Shown here: positions 10,545 to 19,996 of the stretch, in pieces | How positions within the stretch are numbered: position 1 is the first letter of the stretch | Layout: each line of letters starts with the position of its first letter | Source of the DNA: Hydractinia symbiolongicarpus | Lineage: Eukaryota; Cnidaria; Hydrozoa; Anthoathecata; Hydractiniidae | Assembly: GCF_029227915.1 (NCBI RefSeq) | Contig: NC_079879.1 | Coordinates: forward strand, 17,422,001 to 17,486,000 | DNA length: 64,000 nucleotides | Direction: 5' to 3' | Translations under genes and position numbers: made by a program | Notes under the pieces: generated by a model | Seen by the model: the letters and a program-made list of their open reading frames with translations, nothing else | The model's database searches: none | What the model was told of the DNA's origin: nothing

Positions 10545-12395
10545 TTGCCTGCATGGAAAGAATTGACATCAGACCATGAGGTGTTGTCAACCGTTTCTGG
10601 TCTAAAAATAGAATTTGAGGAACCACCTGAACCTGGTAATGCTGAATGCATGAACTGTTCTTTCTCTGCTGGTGAAAACGTATTTATCAAATCAGAGATC
10701 ACCAGGTTACTTAAAAAAGGAGTAATCAAACAAAGTTATCATGTAGCTGGAGAGTTTATATCTCCTATTTTTCTCACTCCAAAGCCTGGTGGTTCATTCA
10801 GACTTATTTTGAATTTAAAAAAGCTTAATAGTTATATGCCATATATACATTTTAAAATGGACACAATTTCTTCAGTTTTGAAATTAGTTACAAAAAACTG
10901 CTTTATGGCAAAAATTGATATTAAAGATGCTTACTACTCTGTTCATATAGATGACGAATATCAAAAATTCTTAAAGTTTTATTATGATGGTGTGTTATAC
11001 CAGTTCACTTGTCCCCCTAACGGTTTGTGTTCTGGACCACGAAAATTTACGAAGCTTCTTAAACCACCTCTTGCTGTCTTAAGATCATCCCAGTGCTTGG
11101 TTTCAGGTTATATTGATGACCTTATTACCATGCACAAATCTGACAACGGCTGCTTTGTAAACATAAAGAGTATTGTATCTTTATTAGGAGAATTAGGATT
11201 TTCTGTACATCCTGATAAATCACATTTTCTCCCCACTCAAACCTTAGAATACCTCGGTTCAATCATCGATTCAGTTAATATGAGAGTGTATTTAACTGAC
11301 TCAAAAAAGAAAAGAACCAAGGAATATTGTCAAAAACTTCTGTCTGCTACTCACAAAGTTAGTCTAAGGAAAATTGCCCAACTTCTTGGTATCTTCAGCT
11401 CTAGCTTTCATGCTGTGTTATTTGGAAAACTTCATTATAGAGATTTAGAACGTCTGAAGATAGACTCATTAAGAAACAACTATGGCAATTTTGATTCATA
11501 CACTACTTTGTCTGCTAATGCAATAGCAGATATACAGTGGTGGTGTGACAATATTACCTCATCATACAGTCCTATCTCATTTGGTAAACCCACTATGACT
11601 ATTTCCACTGATGCTTCTAAGCTTGGGTGGTGTGCAGTATGTTCTAACTCACAAACTGGTGGCTTATTCTCAGAAGTTGAGTCTGAGCAGCATATAAATG
11701 TATTAGAGCTGAAAGCTATTCTTTTTGGACTGAGGTCATTATGTGACTCAGTTTTCAACACCCACATCAAAGTATTGTGTGATAATACAACAGCTGTACA
11801 TTGCATAACCAACATGGGTAGTTGTCGTTCTATCCCTTGTGACATTGCTGTCAAGCATATTTGGGATTGGGCCATTAGACATGACAACTGGCTTACTATC
11901 TCACACATTCCAGGGCTTCTTAATGTAGAAGCTGATGCAGAATCTAGGAAGCATGAAATTAAAACAGAATGGAAATTGAGTGAAAAGATCTTTCTGGACA
12001 TTGTTTCACACTTTCAATTTTTCCCTGATATTGATTTATTTGCCAGTAGAATCAATACTCAACTGGCTACATTTGTTTCATATAGACCAGACCCTTGTAC
12101 TACACATGTAAATGCTTTCACTATTAATTGGCATGGTCAAAAAGTCTATTGCTTTCCGCCTTTCGCCTGTGTAGGTGCAGTTGTTCAAAAAGCAATTCAG
12201 GACAAAATTGAAGGCTTGATTGTTGTGCCAAATTGGCCAAACCAATTATGGTATCCATTACTTCTCCAGGTTGCTGTTAAAAATCCTTATGTAATTTTAC
12301 CTTCTAGGGAGCAGCTATTTCTTCCAAATCAACCGTCGTTACTTCATCCACTACACAAGAGCCTGGAGCTTCTTGCAGTGTTGATTCGAACCTGA
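10545..12395 (+). CDS. DIRS reverse transcriptase - RNase H - methyltransferase-like polyprotein
   Basis: The RT domain (about residues 60-260) shows FISPIFLTPKPGGSFRLILN, MAKIDIKDAYYSV and the catalytic YIDD box in SGYIDDLITM. RNase H follows (about 345-470) with STDASKLGW, INVLELKAIL, CDNTTAV and HIPGLLNVEADAESR, which hold the four acidic residues expected. Residues about 490-590 contain DIDLFASRIN and CFPPFA. They line up with the phage Dam-type adenine methyltransferase seen in DIRS elements, FPPF standing where NPPY/DPPY is expected, so catalytic ability is doubtful. The frame is open upstream of 10545 to at least 10452 without an ATG, so expression probably needs a frameshift or reinitiation after gag. 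The coordinate given is a lower bound. Confidence 0.85.
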   Translation: MPAWKELTSDHEVLSTVSGLKIEFEEPPEPGNAECMNCSFSAGENVFIKSEITRLLKKGVIKQSYHVAGEFISPIFLTPKPGGSFRLILNLKKLNSYMPYIHFKMDTISSVLKLVTKNCFMAKIDIKDAYYSVHIDDEYQKFLKFYYDGVLYQFTCPPNGLCSGPRKFTKLLKPPLAVLRSSQCLVSGYIDDLITMHKSDNGCFVNIKSIVSLLGELGFSVHPDKSHFLPTQTLEYLGSIIDSVNMRVYLTDSKKKRTKEYCQKLLSATHKVSLRKIAQLLGIFSSSFHAVLFGKLHYRDLERLKIDSLRNNYGNFDSYTTLSANAIADIQWWCDNITSSYSPISFGKPTMTISTDASKLGWCAVCSNSQTGGLFSEVESEQHINVLELKAILFGLRSLCDSVFNTHIKVLCDNTTAVHCITNMGSCRSIPCDIAVKHIWDWAIRHDNWLTISHIPGLLNVEADAESRKHEIKTEWKLSEKIFLDIVSHFQFFPDIDLFASRINTQLATFVSYRPDPCTTHVNAFTINWHGQKVYCFPPFACVGAVVQKAIQDKIEGLIVVPNWPNQLWYPLLLQVAVKNPYVILPSREQLFLPNQPSLLHPLHKSLELLAVLIRT

Positions 12396-13351
12396 TTGTG
12401 CAATTTGATGTTTCTGACAAGGTAAAGTCTTTGCTTATTAAATCATGGACTTCTGGAACAAGGAAGCAATATGCACCTTATATCAAGAAATGGCTTGAAT
12501 ATTGCAGCACCAAAAACCTTGATCCAACCTCAGCTCCTACAGTTGCAGGTGCAGAATTTATAGCTGAGTTATTTTACTCCACCAAGTTAGAATACTCTGC
12601 TTTGAATACAGCCAGATCTGCTCTATCATCTGTACTCAAACCTGACCATGGGATAACGTTTGGCAACCAACCTATAATCAAACGTTTATTGCGTGGCATT
12701 TTCAAGGAACGACCAACTCTTCCTCGATATACAATCACTTTTGATGTGGATGTCGTGTTGAGGTACCTTGACTCTTTGCCACCACCAGAAGAGTTATCTT
12801 TACAATTATTAACGCAACTTTTAGCTGTCTTGATGTGTGTTCTTAGTGGTCAACGATCAAAGACACTCAGTGTTTTATCTTTAGATAGTTTGCATCAGGA
12901 AAATGAAAAATGTGTCTTCTTTATTCACAGTTTACTTAAACAAAGTAGACCGAAAAATCACCAGAAACCATTGGAATTTTTTGCATATCCCACTAACAGG
13001 AAAGTCTGTGTTGTGCAAAACCTTACAGAATACCTTGCTAGAACTAATAGTCTACGTAACAATGAGAAAAGGCTTTTCATAAGTTATGTTTCACCCCACA
13101 AAGCTGTAACATCTGCAACTATTGCTAGGTGGACCTGTAAAATGTTGCAAGCTGCAGGGCTGGACACAAATGTTTTTAAGGCACACTCAACTCGTGCTGC
13201 TTCTACATCAAAATCAAAACAAACTGGTTTGTCTCTTTTAGATATTGGAAAAGCGGCGGGTTGGTCCAATGGTAGCACTTTTGCAAGGTTTTACAATAAG
13301 CCTGTTACGACCAATTTTGGACAGTATATTTTGATGGAATCCAACATTTGA
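12308..13351 (+). CDS. DIRS tyrosine recombinase
   Basis: A catalytic-type tyrosine recombinase of about 345 residues. The first catalytic Arg is in SGQRSKTL. The HxxR box is HSTRAAS, followed by the family hallmark GLSLLDIGKAAGWSN. The nucleophile is Tyr in FARFYNKPV near the C-terminus. The frame opens at 12308 after a stop and overlaps the RT frame by 88 bases in the -1 frame. The overlap contains no ATG, and I see no canonical X-XXY-YYZ slippery heptamer there. It integrates the circular cDNA at the target, replacing the integrase of LTR elements. All key residues are present. Confidence 0.9.
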   Translation, partial: GAAISSKSTVVTSSTTQEPGASCSVDSNLIVQFDVSDKVKSLLIKSWTSGTRKQYAPYIKKWLEYCSTKNLDPTSAPTVAGAEFIAELFYSTKLEYSALNTARSALSSVLKPDHGITFGNQPIIKRLLRGIFKERPTLPRYTITFDVDVVLRYLDSLPPPEELSLQLLTQLLAVLMCVLSGQRSKTLSVLSLDSLHQENEKCVFFIHSLLKQSRPKNHQKPLEFFAYPTNRKVCVVQNLTEYLARTNSLRNNEKRLFISYVSPHKAVTSATIARWTCKMLQAAGLDTNVFKAHSTRAASTSKSKQTGLSLLDIGKAAGWSNGSTFARFYNKPVTTNFGQYILMESNI

Positions 13352-13506
13352 TTAAACTTTATTTATGTGTATGATATAGAGTGGTGGTTTAATTTTTTGT
13401 GGTGTACATATATTTTGTGTTATGATTTCACCATTTAGTGAGTCTTGTATATTGTTGTTTTAATATACCCTTTACTGGTATTTAACCTAGCTTTGAAGTC
13501 TCATAT

Positions 13507-13806
13507 GGATTCTTGCCAGGGTGCCGGAACCGAGTGGGGAAAATAATTCACCAAATTAAACAAGCATAGTGCAGTTTGATTAGAATTATTTTCCCCTATA
13601 GGTTCCCCACCCTGGCAAGAGTTCATGTGCCCACCACACCCTCCCTATGGTGGTGTTTTATGATATACGGTTAAATACCATGCTTGGAAGTAGGATATTC
13701 GGGGGGCCGGGCCGATCTCACATGAACTCTTGCCAGGGTGGGGAACCTATAGGGGAAAATAATTCTAACCAAACTGCACTGTGCTTGTTTAATTTGGTGA
13801 ATTATG
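13507..13806. repeat. Inverted repeat block at the right end of the DIRS element
   Basis: An 86-bp arm (13544-13629) is repeated in inverted orientation at 13719-13804 with only about two mismatches and an 89-base spacer. A diverged third copy of the core (CTTGCCAGGGTG, then GGGGAAAATAATTC) begins at 13512, so the first arm can also fold on itself. DIRS elements carry inverted terminal repeats and an internal complementary region of similar size. This block may be that region, or a foldback MITE inserted next to it. Confidence 0.75.
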
Positions 13807-13891
13807 CCGAAGAGCGAAATGAAAATTTTCAAAACAAACTTCACGTGTGACTCTTTTGAGAATTCACGTGTTAGCTATAAACACTTGCGAC

Positions 13892-16460
13892 ATGACTGAT
13901 GATATAAATTTGGATATGTCCCTAGATAAATTTAAACTGTGGAGTACAAACGCCTTAAAATCTTTTCTACATGTAAGAAACAAAATCACTGATGGATCCT
14001 TTGAAGAACTAACTGCCAGGTAATTTTCTGCCAGGTATTTTTTCGTCTATTTACAAACTCAGTAAAACATTTTCTTTCACTTTCTTATCAGCGTATTTTA
14101 AACGATTTCAGAGCTTATGCAGCTTGGTGTGATAACATTGATGTTGACCCTGAACTTGAACAGAGAGAGAGAGAGACGTTTTGGAGGAGTATCGTAGTAA
14201 ACTGACGTTGAAAGATACCGTATTTGACGACCCCCTTGTTTTAAAAGACGGGTGGATTGGAGAGCACAGTAAAAGTGGCATTAACTCGTGGCCTTCGTTA
14301 AATTATCTTGACATAGCAAACTACATCGGCTTGAAACAGCCTGATTTTTTAAGGCGTATGCAAAGTGATTACAAGCAAGGGAAATCGTTCACATATTTCG
14401 CATGTCAGTTTGTTCGTGAGATATTTATAAATACAATAAGCGAAGACTCCAAATATTGTATGTTGAAATGTCGCGTAGTTCCTTCGCAAAGAGTCAACAA
14501 CAAACCCTACTTTGTTTGGGCAATAATTGTAAAAGATACTCCAAGTCGACCTGGTGGACAAATCATAAGTGCTTATTGCTCGTGTACCGCTGGGCTTTAT
14601 GGTGCATGCAATCATATAACAGCTATGTGTTTCCGCATTGAATACGCAGTAAGAGCGGGCATGACTAATCCTAGCAAGACCAGTACATTATGTACATGGA
14701 ACGTCCCTTCAGGAACGAAAGTAAATACAAAAGCTGAAGAGATTAGTGAAATACATTTCGATAAACCACACTACATGAAAGATCACGAGGCTAGTCAAAA
14801 AATTATCGAAACTAAAGCAAAGTTTAAGTTATTTTCACCATCTGATCCCAGTCGTCTAAAAAAGCTTTAAAATAAAGATAACATCAGAACAGAACTATTC
14901 GCAGTTATTAAAGACGACATTAAGGACAGTACCTTGTGGGAATGTATGGAAGGCATTAGCATATCTAGAGAGGCAGAGAAAATGAACTCAAACAAAACAA
15001 CTTTGTTAACTTTACCCGCCGAAGCAGAAACGTTTTTAGAAAATAGGAAAATAGACAGCGACCAAAATATTACTTCATTCAAAAAAAGCCTTGTTTATAC
15101 TGATGAACATATTAGATATCTCAATGAGGCAACAAAAAATCAAAATCAAAGTTCAGAATGGCACAGTCATAGAAAGGGTCGAATCACTGCATCGAATTTC
15201 CACAGAGTATTTACAAAAACTACCACACTTCAATCAACAAAAAAAACAGTTTCCGCTGATGCTTTAATTTCGGACCTCATGGGGTATAAAGACAATCCTA
15301 CAACACATGCATTAAAACATGGAACATCTTTAGAGCCACATGCAAAAAGAAAATATCGACTTTTAAATAAAAAAAAACATAAAAAATTTAAAACACAAGA
15401 CTCTGGTCTTGTTGTATTGAAGCAATATCCTTATATAGGTGCATCTCCTGATTTGCTTGTAGAATGTGAATGCTGTGGAGCAGGGTTAGTAGAAATAAAA
15501 TGCCCGTTTTCAATCAAAGATCAAATTCCCACTAGCAATAATCTCTCTTATTTACATGAAGTTACAGACGAATTAGGAGCTAGGGTGACATTAAAAAAGA
15601 ACACCAGTTACTATTTTCAAATTGAAGGGCAAATGGGTATAACAGGCCGGAGCTACTGTGACTTTTTTGTTTATACCCACCATGGATATTTTCAAGAGAG
15701 AATTCCATTTGTTGAAGACTTTTGGACTGCTTTATTAGAAAAACTAGATTTTTTCTGGACGCACTACATAGCACCTGAATTATTACATAAAAATATTATC
15801 AATAAAGGTTCAACTATATGTTCTACTTCGAAAAATAGTGAAGATGACGAAAACCAAAAGAAAAATGAGTACACCACTTCCATAAATAATGTAAATATCA
15901 TTCCTATAGCATCTTCAACATCTAACTTAATTATTGGAGAAACTCCAAAAAGAAAAATGAAAAAATCAGAGCCTACATTTCAAACGCATGTTAACAATAA
16001 AATAACAGTGGATTGCAATAAAATAAAAGTAGAACCTCCTAATTCAAAAGTAAAAACTAATACAATGTTAACATCACCAGTGGATTTTGTTATTGCAGCA
16101 AAAGAAACAATATCAACTAATACAAGTGTCATAAATGTAAACAACAAAAAAACGATTAAAAAGAATGTCACTAAACTATTACCAACAAAAATTGTAAATG
16201 TAACAGATGAGCAGTGCACAAAGAAAAGAAAGAACAAAGATAACTGTGACAACAAAATCACCAGCAAGGCACCTAAAGTGGAAAATAAATATTACTGTGG
16301 ATTGTGCAAAAAAGAACTCCCATATGCACCTAAATCATTTGACGAAAACAGTATTGGTTGTGATAAATGTCCACTATGGTATCACTTTTTCTGTGTTCAA
16401 ATAAAATCAGAGAATGTTCCACCTAAAGATGAAGAGTGGTTTTGTCCAAATTGTAAATAA
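13892..16460 (+). pseudogene. ISL2EU-type accessory protein: SWIM finger, YqaJ nuclease, PHD finger
   Basis: Exon 1 (13892-14019) starts MTDDINLDMS and ends at a GT donor. The intron runs to 14111 (TTTCAG acceptor). In exon 2 a (GA)n tract at about 14160-14175 causes a frameshift into the long frame at 14181. The SWIM zinc finger is CSCTAGLYGACNH (about 14577-14615). An in-frame TAA at 14868-14870 splits the protein, but the same frame continues to 16460. The second half holds a YqaJ-like PD-(D/E)XK nuclease: WHSHRKGRITASNF, ALKHGTSLEP, GASPDLLV, GLVEIKCPFS and QIEGQMGITG. A Lys/Asn-rich linker and a C-terminal PHD finger follow (CGLCKKE, CDKCPLWYHFFC, WFCPNC). Proteins of this kind accompany the transposase in ISL2EU elements. 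Two lesions make this copy probably inactive. Confidence 0.8.
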
Positions 16461-16518
16461 ATTCTAAAACAATGTGTATATATATACGTTATATAGCTAG
16501 GTTATTTATTATATATAT

Positions 16519-17843
16519 TTACTTTCCATATATCGGCTTTTTGAGGTTACATAAGGCTGCACAAATTATAATGATGTCATCTAAGTGACATAAAAGAGTT
16601 ATAGGAACTTCTTTTGCAATGAGGTGAAACTTTTTCAAACGAGAAATAACTTGTTCAACCAGAATTCGCAACTTTGCAATTTTAGTGGTTTTTCTAACAT
16701 CTGCTTGTGACATTTGGCTCTGACCTCTTTTACCTGGTGGAACAATTATATTGATACAGCGAGCTGCACATTCATCAGCAATATTGAATCCTTTATCAAC
16801 CATTACATCTGTATATGGTTCAACAAAGTCTAAGTATCCAGATTGTATTGTTAATTCTTTGTCAGAAATGCAACCACTATATGCTTTGGATATAAATGCT
16901 ATATGAGAATTAGGTAAAACTACAACCAATATTTTAGCAGTGTTATGGTGCTTGTAACTAGACCAGGTTTGCCGTTGTGCTATATGATTTTTGGGGGTCT
17001 GAATGAATATTTCAGTACCATCAGCTATTGAATGAAGATTTTGAACATCTCTGAATCTTGGAGGTCTTGTAGCAGCAATATGTCCATAATCAGGAAAGTA
17101 AACAAATGATTTCAATACACTTGCTGTTCTCCATTTACGTTTGACATATGGTGTAATATACGAACATAGTTTATCGAATAATATTCTGGAAGTAATTCCA
17201 GTATAAAACATAACATCTTCATCAGAATTTAATAGCAGCTCATTAACAGGTTTCTTGCATGTACAGTTTTTTACTTTTTCTTCCAGCTGTTTATTAAGCC
17301 TGTTGAGAATGTTGACTTTGTTAAGAAGAGCTTTAATAGTCAGCTGCAACAGTAACTTTTCCTGTTTATGTTGTGACGGGGCATTTTCAACAGTGCGACA
17401 TTTTGCAAAAATACAGAAAAATGGTAAATAACTACTCAAAAACAGGAACATTTTGAACAGGTAGAAATAACTATGTGAAATAATTGGAAGACTATGAACA
17501 GAATTTATTAAATGTGCTTCCTTCTTGGTGAATTCTATTAGTGATGCAATCTGTAACTCTGTAACGTATTTCTCCTTTGCATTTTTTAATGTGGAAACAG
17601 CAACTTGTAAAGGGGATTCCATTTTATGTGAAGATTTTATCTGACGCATAACTGTCTCAGCTTTTTGCTTACAATTGTAACCCATATGCAATGATGGAAA
17701 TGGGTGACTATCAGTAGGTCTTTGTGAAACAAAGTGTTTGGAACATACTCTAGAAGACTTTCCTAGAGACCACAACTTGTTCCTTTTTACTGCATCCATA
17801 CGATTATCATCAATCCTTCTTCTCAGTTGGAAATGGAAACAAT
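16519..17843 (-). CDS. THAP-DDE transposase (ISL2EU/PIF-like), 5' exon missing
   Basis: On the minus strand an acceptor (TTTTTAATAG) precedes 17843, and the frame then reads CFHFQLRRR, KRNKLW and SRVCSKHF, the second half of a THAP zinc finger. A Lys/Leu-rich coiled segment and CTCKKPVNELLL follow. The DDE_4-type catalytic domain shows SIADGTEIFI (first Asp), VMVDKGFNIADEC (second Asp) and VEQVISRLKKF (Glu). It ends at 16519, convergent with and 58 bases from the accessory gene. The exon encoding the first Cys pair of THAP is not visible upstream, where an unrelated inverted-repeat element begins at about 17943. A hydrophobic stretch in the middle may be a retained intron. Transposase identity is secure; activity is unlikely. 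Confidence 0.85.
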
Positions 17844-18301
17844 CTATTAAAAATAAAAGTTTATATGCATTATGGCTATGCAGCTTTAGTAGCTCAAGCT
17901 AGCTGCTATACATTAGCTTTTACTTTCAACTATAAAATTTACTAATATTATTGCGAAGCAATTGAGCTTCGCGAGCGAAGCGAGCGAAGCGAAATTGTGG
18001 AGCACGTTTGCTACGCGAAGTATACCAAGAAAATTATTGAGATTCTCAAAATTTGGATAGAAAAAAAATTATATAAAATCAGCGTAAGGAAATATGACTG
18101 ATATTTTTCACGAAAAGGTAGGTTATTTTTTTGTCTACTAGAACAAATAAGTTTGGACCGAGCAGCTATAATAAAAGTTAGCTTAAAATGCCAGTAAATA
18201 GGCTTTGTACCCCCCTACCCCCCGTCTTTCGTACCCCCCCCCCCCCCCCCCCGTTATTTCCCGATTTTCCGTTTGCCGGAAGCGAAAGACCGGGAAGTAC
18301 A

Positions 18302-19995
18302 CTCAAGCAATCGGAAAACGGCTATCGGCTAATTTGAATTATCGTGTATTTTACAGACCTAACACAAATACATAGTTTATACCAAGTCCTGATAATAATT
18401 GGCTTAGCTGGCATGCTATTTCTCTTTAATATTTCGAGTTGGAAAGCTTGTACCTTTTCTTTGAAGGCACACTATATTATTTGAACATTTATAATGCGCA
18501 AAAACGTGATATATTTATGGCTTCATTAAAAAGAAGATTTTAAAGTACCAAATTATCAGCTTGAATTGGCATGTTTGTGGTATCCTTTTCATACAGCAGA
18601 AGAAAAGTGAGTTGCGAAGGTATATGGATGATTTGAAAGTTATTTTTACGTTTTTTCCTTGGTTTGATGTAGCTAGCTAGCTAACTAAATTACTTTGTGG
18701 TGCCTGTGGCCACCATAAAAATTTTTTTTGCTGTCATCCTTCAATGGAATCATTAGCTAGCTACCTCTAGCTAGCTACAGTCAGAAGAAGAAAATTCAAT
18801 CCATAAGTATAAGACTCTTTCTTTTTAAATTTTATTATACAATTTTTAAATATTTCCTAAAACTCAAGTTGCTTCTTTGTTTTGTTGCATCGTGGAAGTA
18901 AATTAAGTCACCAATCCAAAACTAACAGGGGAAAATATATCTTTTCATTCTTTAAGGTATATATTTGGTTATTTGTGGTTAAAAACTTTTGTGATGTTGC
19001 TAAGGGTCTTTTTACTGATGTATGTTCTAAATCTGAACTGTTTTATCAAACGGTACCTTAACCTGGAAGTTTTACTTTGTTTACCTACTTTCGCATGTTG
19101 TTAAATTCTTCAACACTCAAACCTCGCAATAAATTTTTCAAGTGAGCTATGTACGACGTGTGAAGTCACGAATGACCGATTGGACTTTTGTTCGATAATG
19201 GTGGCGACCGTTAATGTAAATATTGTTTTTGGGAGATTAAGTTTGGACATATATAAAAATATTTCACCATTTTCTTTACAACCCTATGTTTTGGTATTGT
19301 GTTTCATGAGCTTACAATAATGTGGTGTAGCTAAGTTATGATACGTAAAAACTACTCTTGAATGACCCTTTAAGAATGTGAAACCACATAATAGACCTTA
19401 ATCAAATTTCGTGTATTTCGTAACTTTTGTGTTCAGTATGGTAGATGTGTATGCGTGTCAACTGGCCAAAAAAGCCAAAAGTATGAGGGCAAGCTTGGGC
19501 AGATTTGAAATACAATTCGCACTTTCCAAATAAAAAACAGTGCTTTCAACTCTGTTGTCTTGGCTACAAAAAGTAGTGATCTATATTTTATGTGGTTAGC
19601 CTCATTAATTCCAATAAATTTACCCTGTCAATTTTTTTTCCAAGAGGGACAACATAGACAGTTCTAGAGTGTTATAAAGCTTCCATTTAAACTACAGAAA
19701 CCTTTTAAATTTCTGTTCAAAAAGCAACAACTGTTATGTGGGATTGGACCCATATGAATATGAAGGGAACACTCTACAGACTGAACTACCAATCCCCAAA
19801 AGAAGATAACCCTCAAAGTAAACAGAGTTGCATGACTTTATTAATTATATCAAGCATATTGTATCTAGTAAACACTTTTTGAGCACTCTGTCCCAAAAAA
19901 TTATATATATTTGTAGTTTAGAAATTTAGCTCTAAATGTCGTCCCTCAAAGTCACTGGATTTTAATGTATTTAGAGACTTTACTATATATATAAT
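18302..19995. repeat. Repeat B, copy 2
   Basis: Colinear with 2661-4403, starting GCTATCGGCTAATTTGAATT and including the SINE-like segment at 19581-19797. Ends where the left arm of element C begins. No coding frame. Confidence 0.85.
19581..19797 (-). repeat. Second-type SINE, copy inside repeat B copy 2
   Basis: Same structure as 3980-4194: tRNA-like head at the high-coordinate end (GGGGATTGGTAGTTCAGTCTG) with a slightly damaged box B (GGTCCAATCCC). The tail domain is shared with the other SINE family. Confidence 0.65.
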
Positions 19996-19996
19996 A

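Larger units (their letters stand above)
9329..13806 (+). mobile_element. DIRS-type tyrosine-recombinase retrotransposon
   Basis: Gag-like, RT-RNaseH-methyltransferase and tyrosine-recombinase frames lie in series with short overlaps, each free of internal stops. Such elements have no integrase or target-site duplication. They insert a circular DNA copy using the recombinase. The methyltransferase-like domain after RNase H marks the DIRS group rather than Ngaro. The right end contains strong inverted repeats (13507-13804). The left terminal repeat was not found. The intact frames make this the youngest-looking autonomous element in the window. Confidence 0.85.
13892..17843. mobile_element. 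ISL2EU-like DNA transposon (coding part)
   Basis: Two convergent genes, a YqaJ-domain protein and a THAP-DDE transposase, match the gene content I know for the ISL2EU group of the PIF/Harbinger-like superclass. Terminal inverted repeats could not be located with confidence on either side, so the limits given are those of the coding parts. Confidence 0.7.

Noticed and set aside
11480-12001. Minus-strand 173-codon frame
   Set aside because: Antisense shadow of the RNase H part of the DIRS polyprotein.
13084-13278. Short minus-strand frame in the recombinase
   Set aside because: Antisense shadow of the catalytic region.
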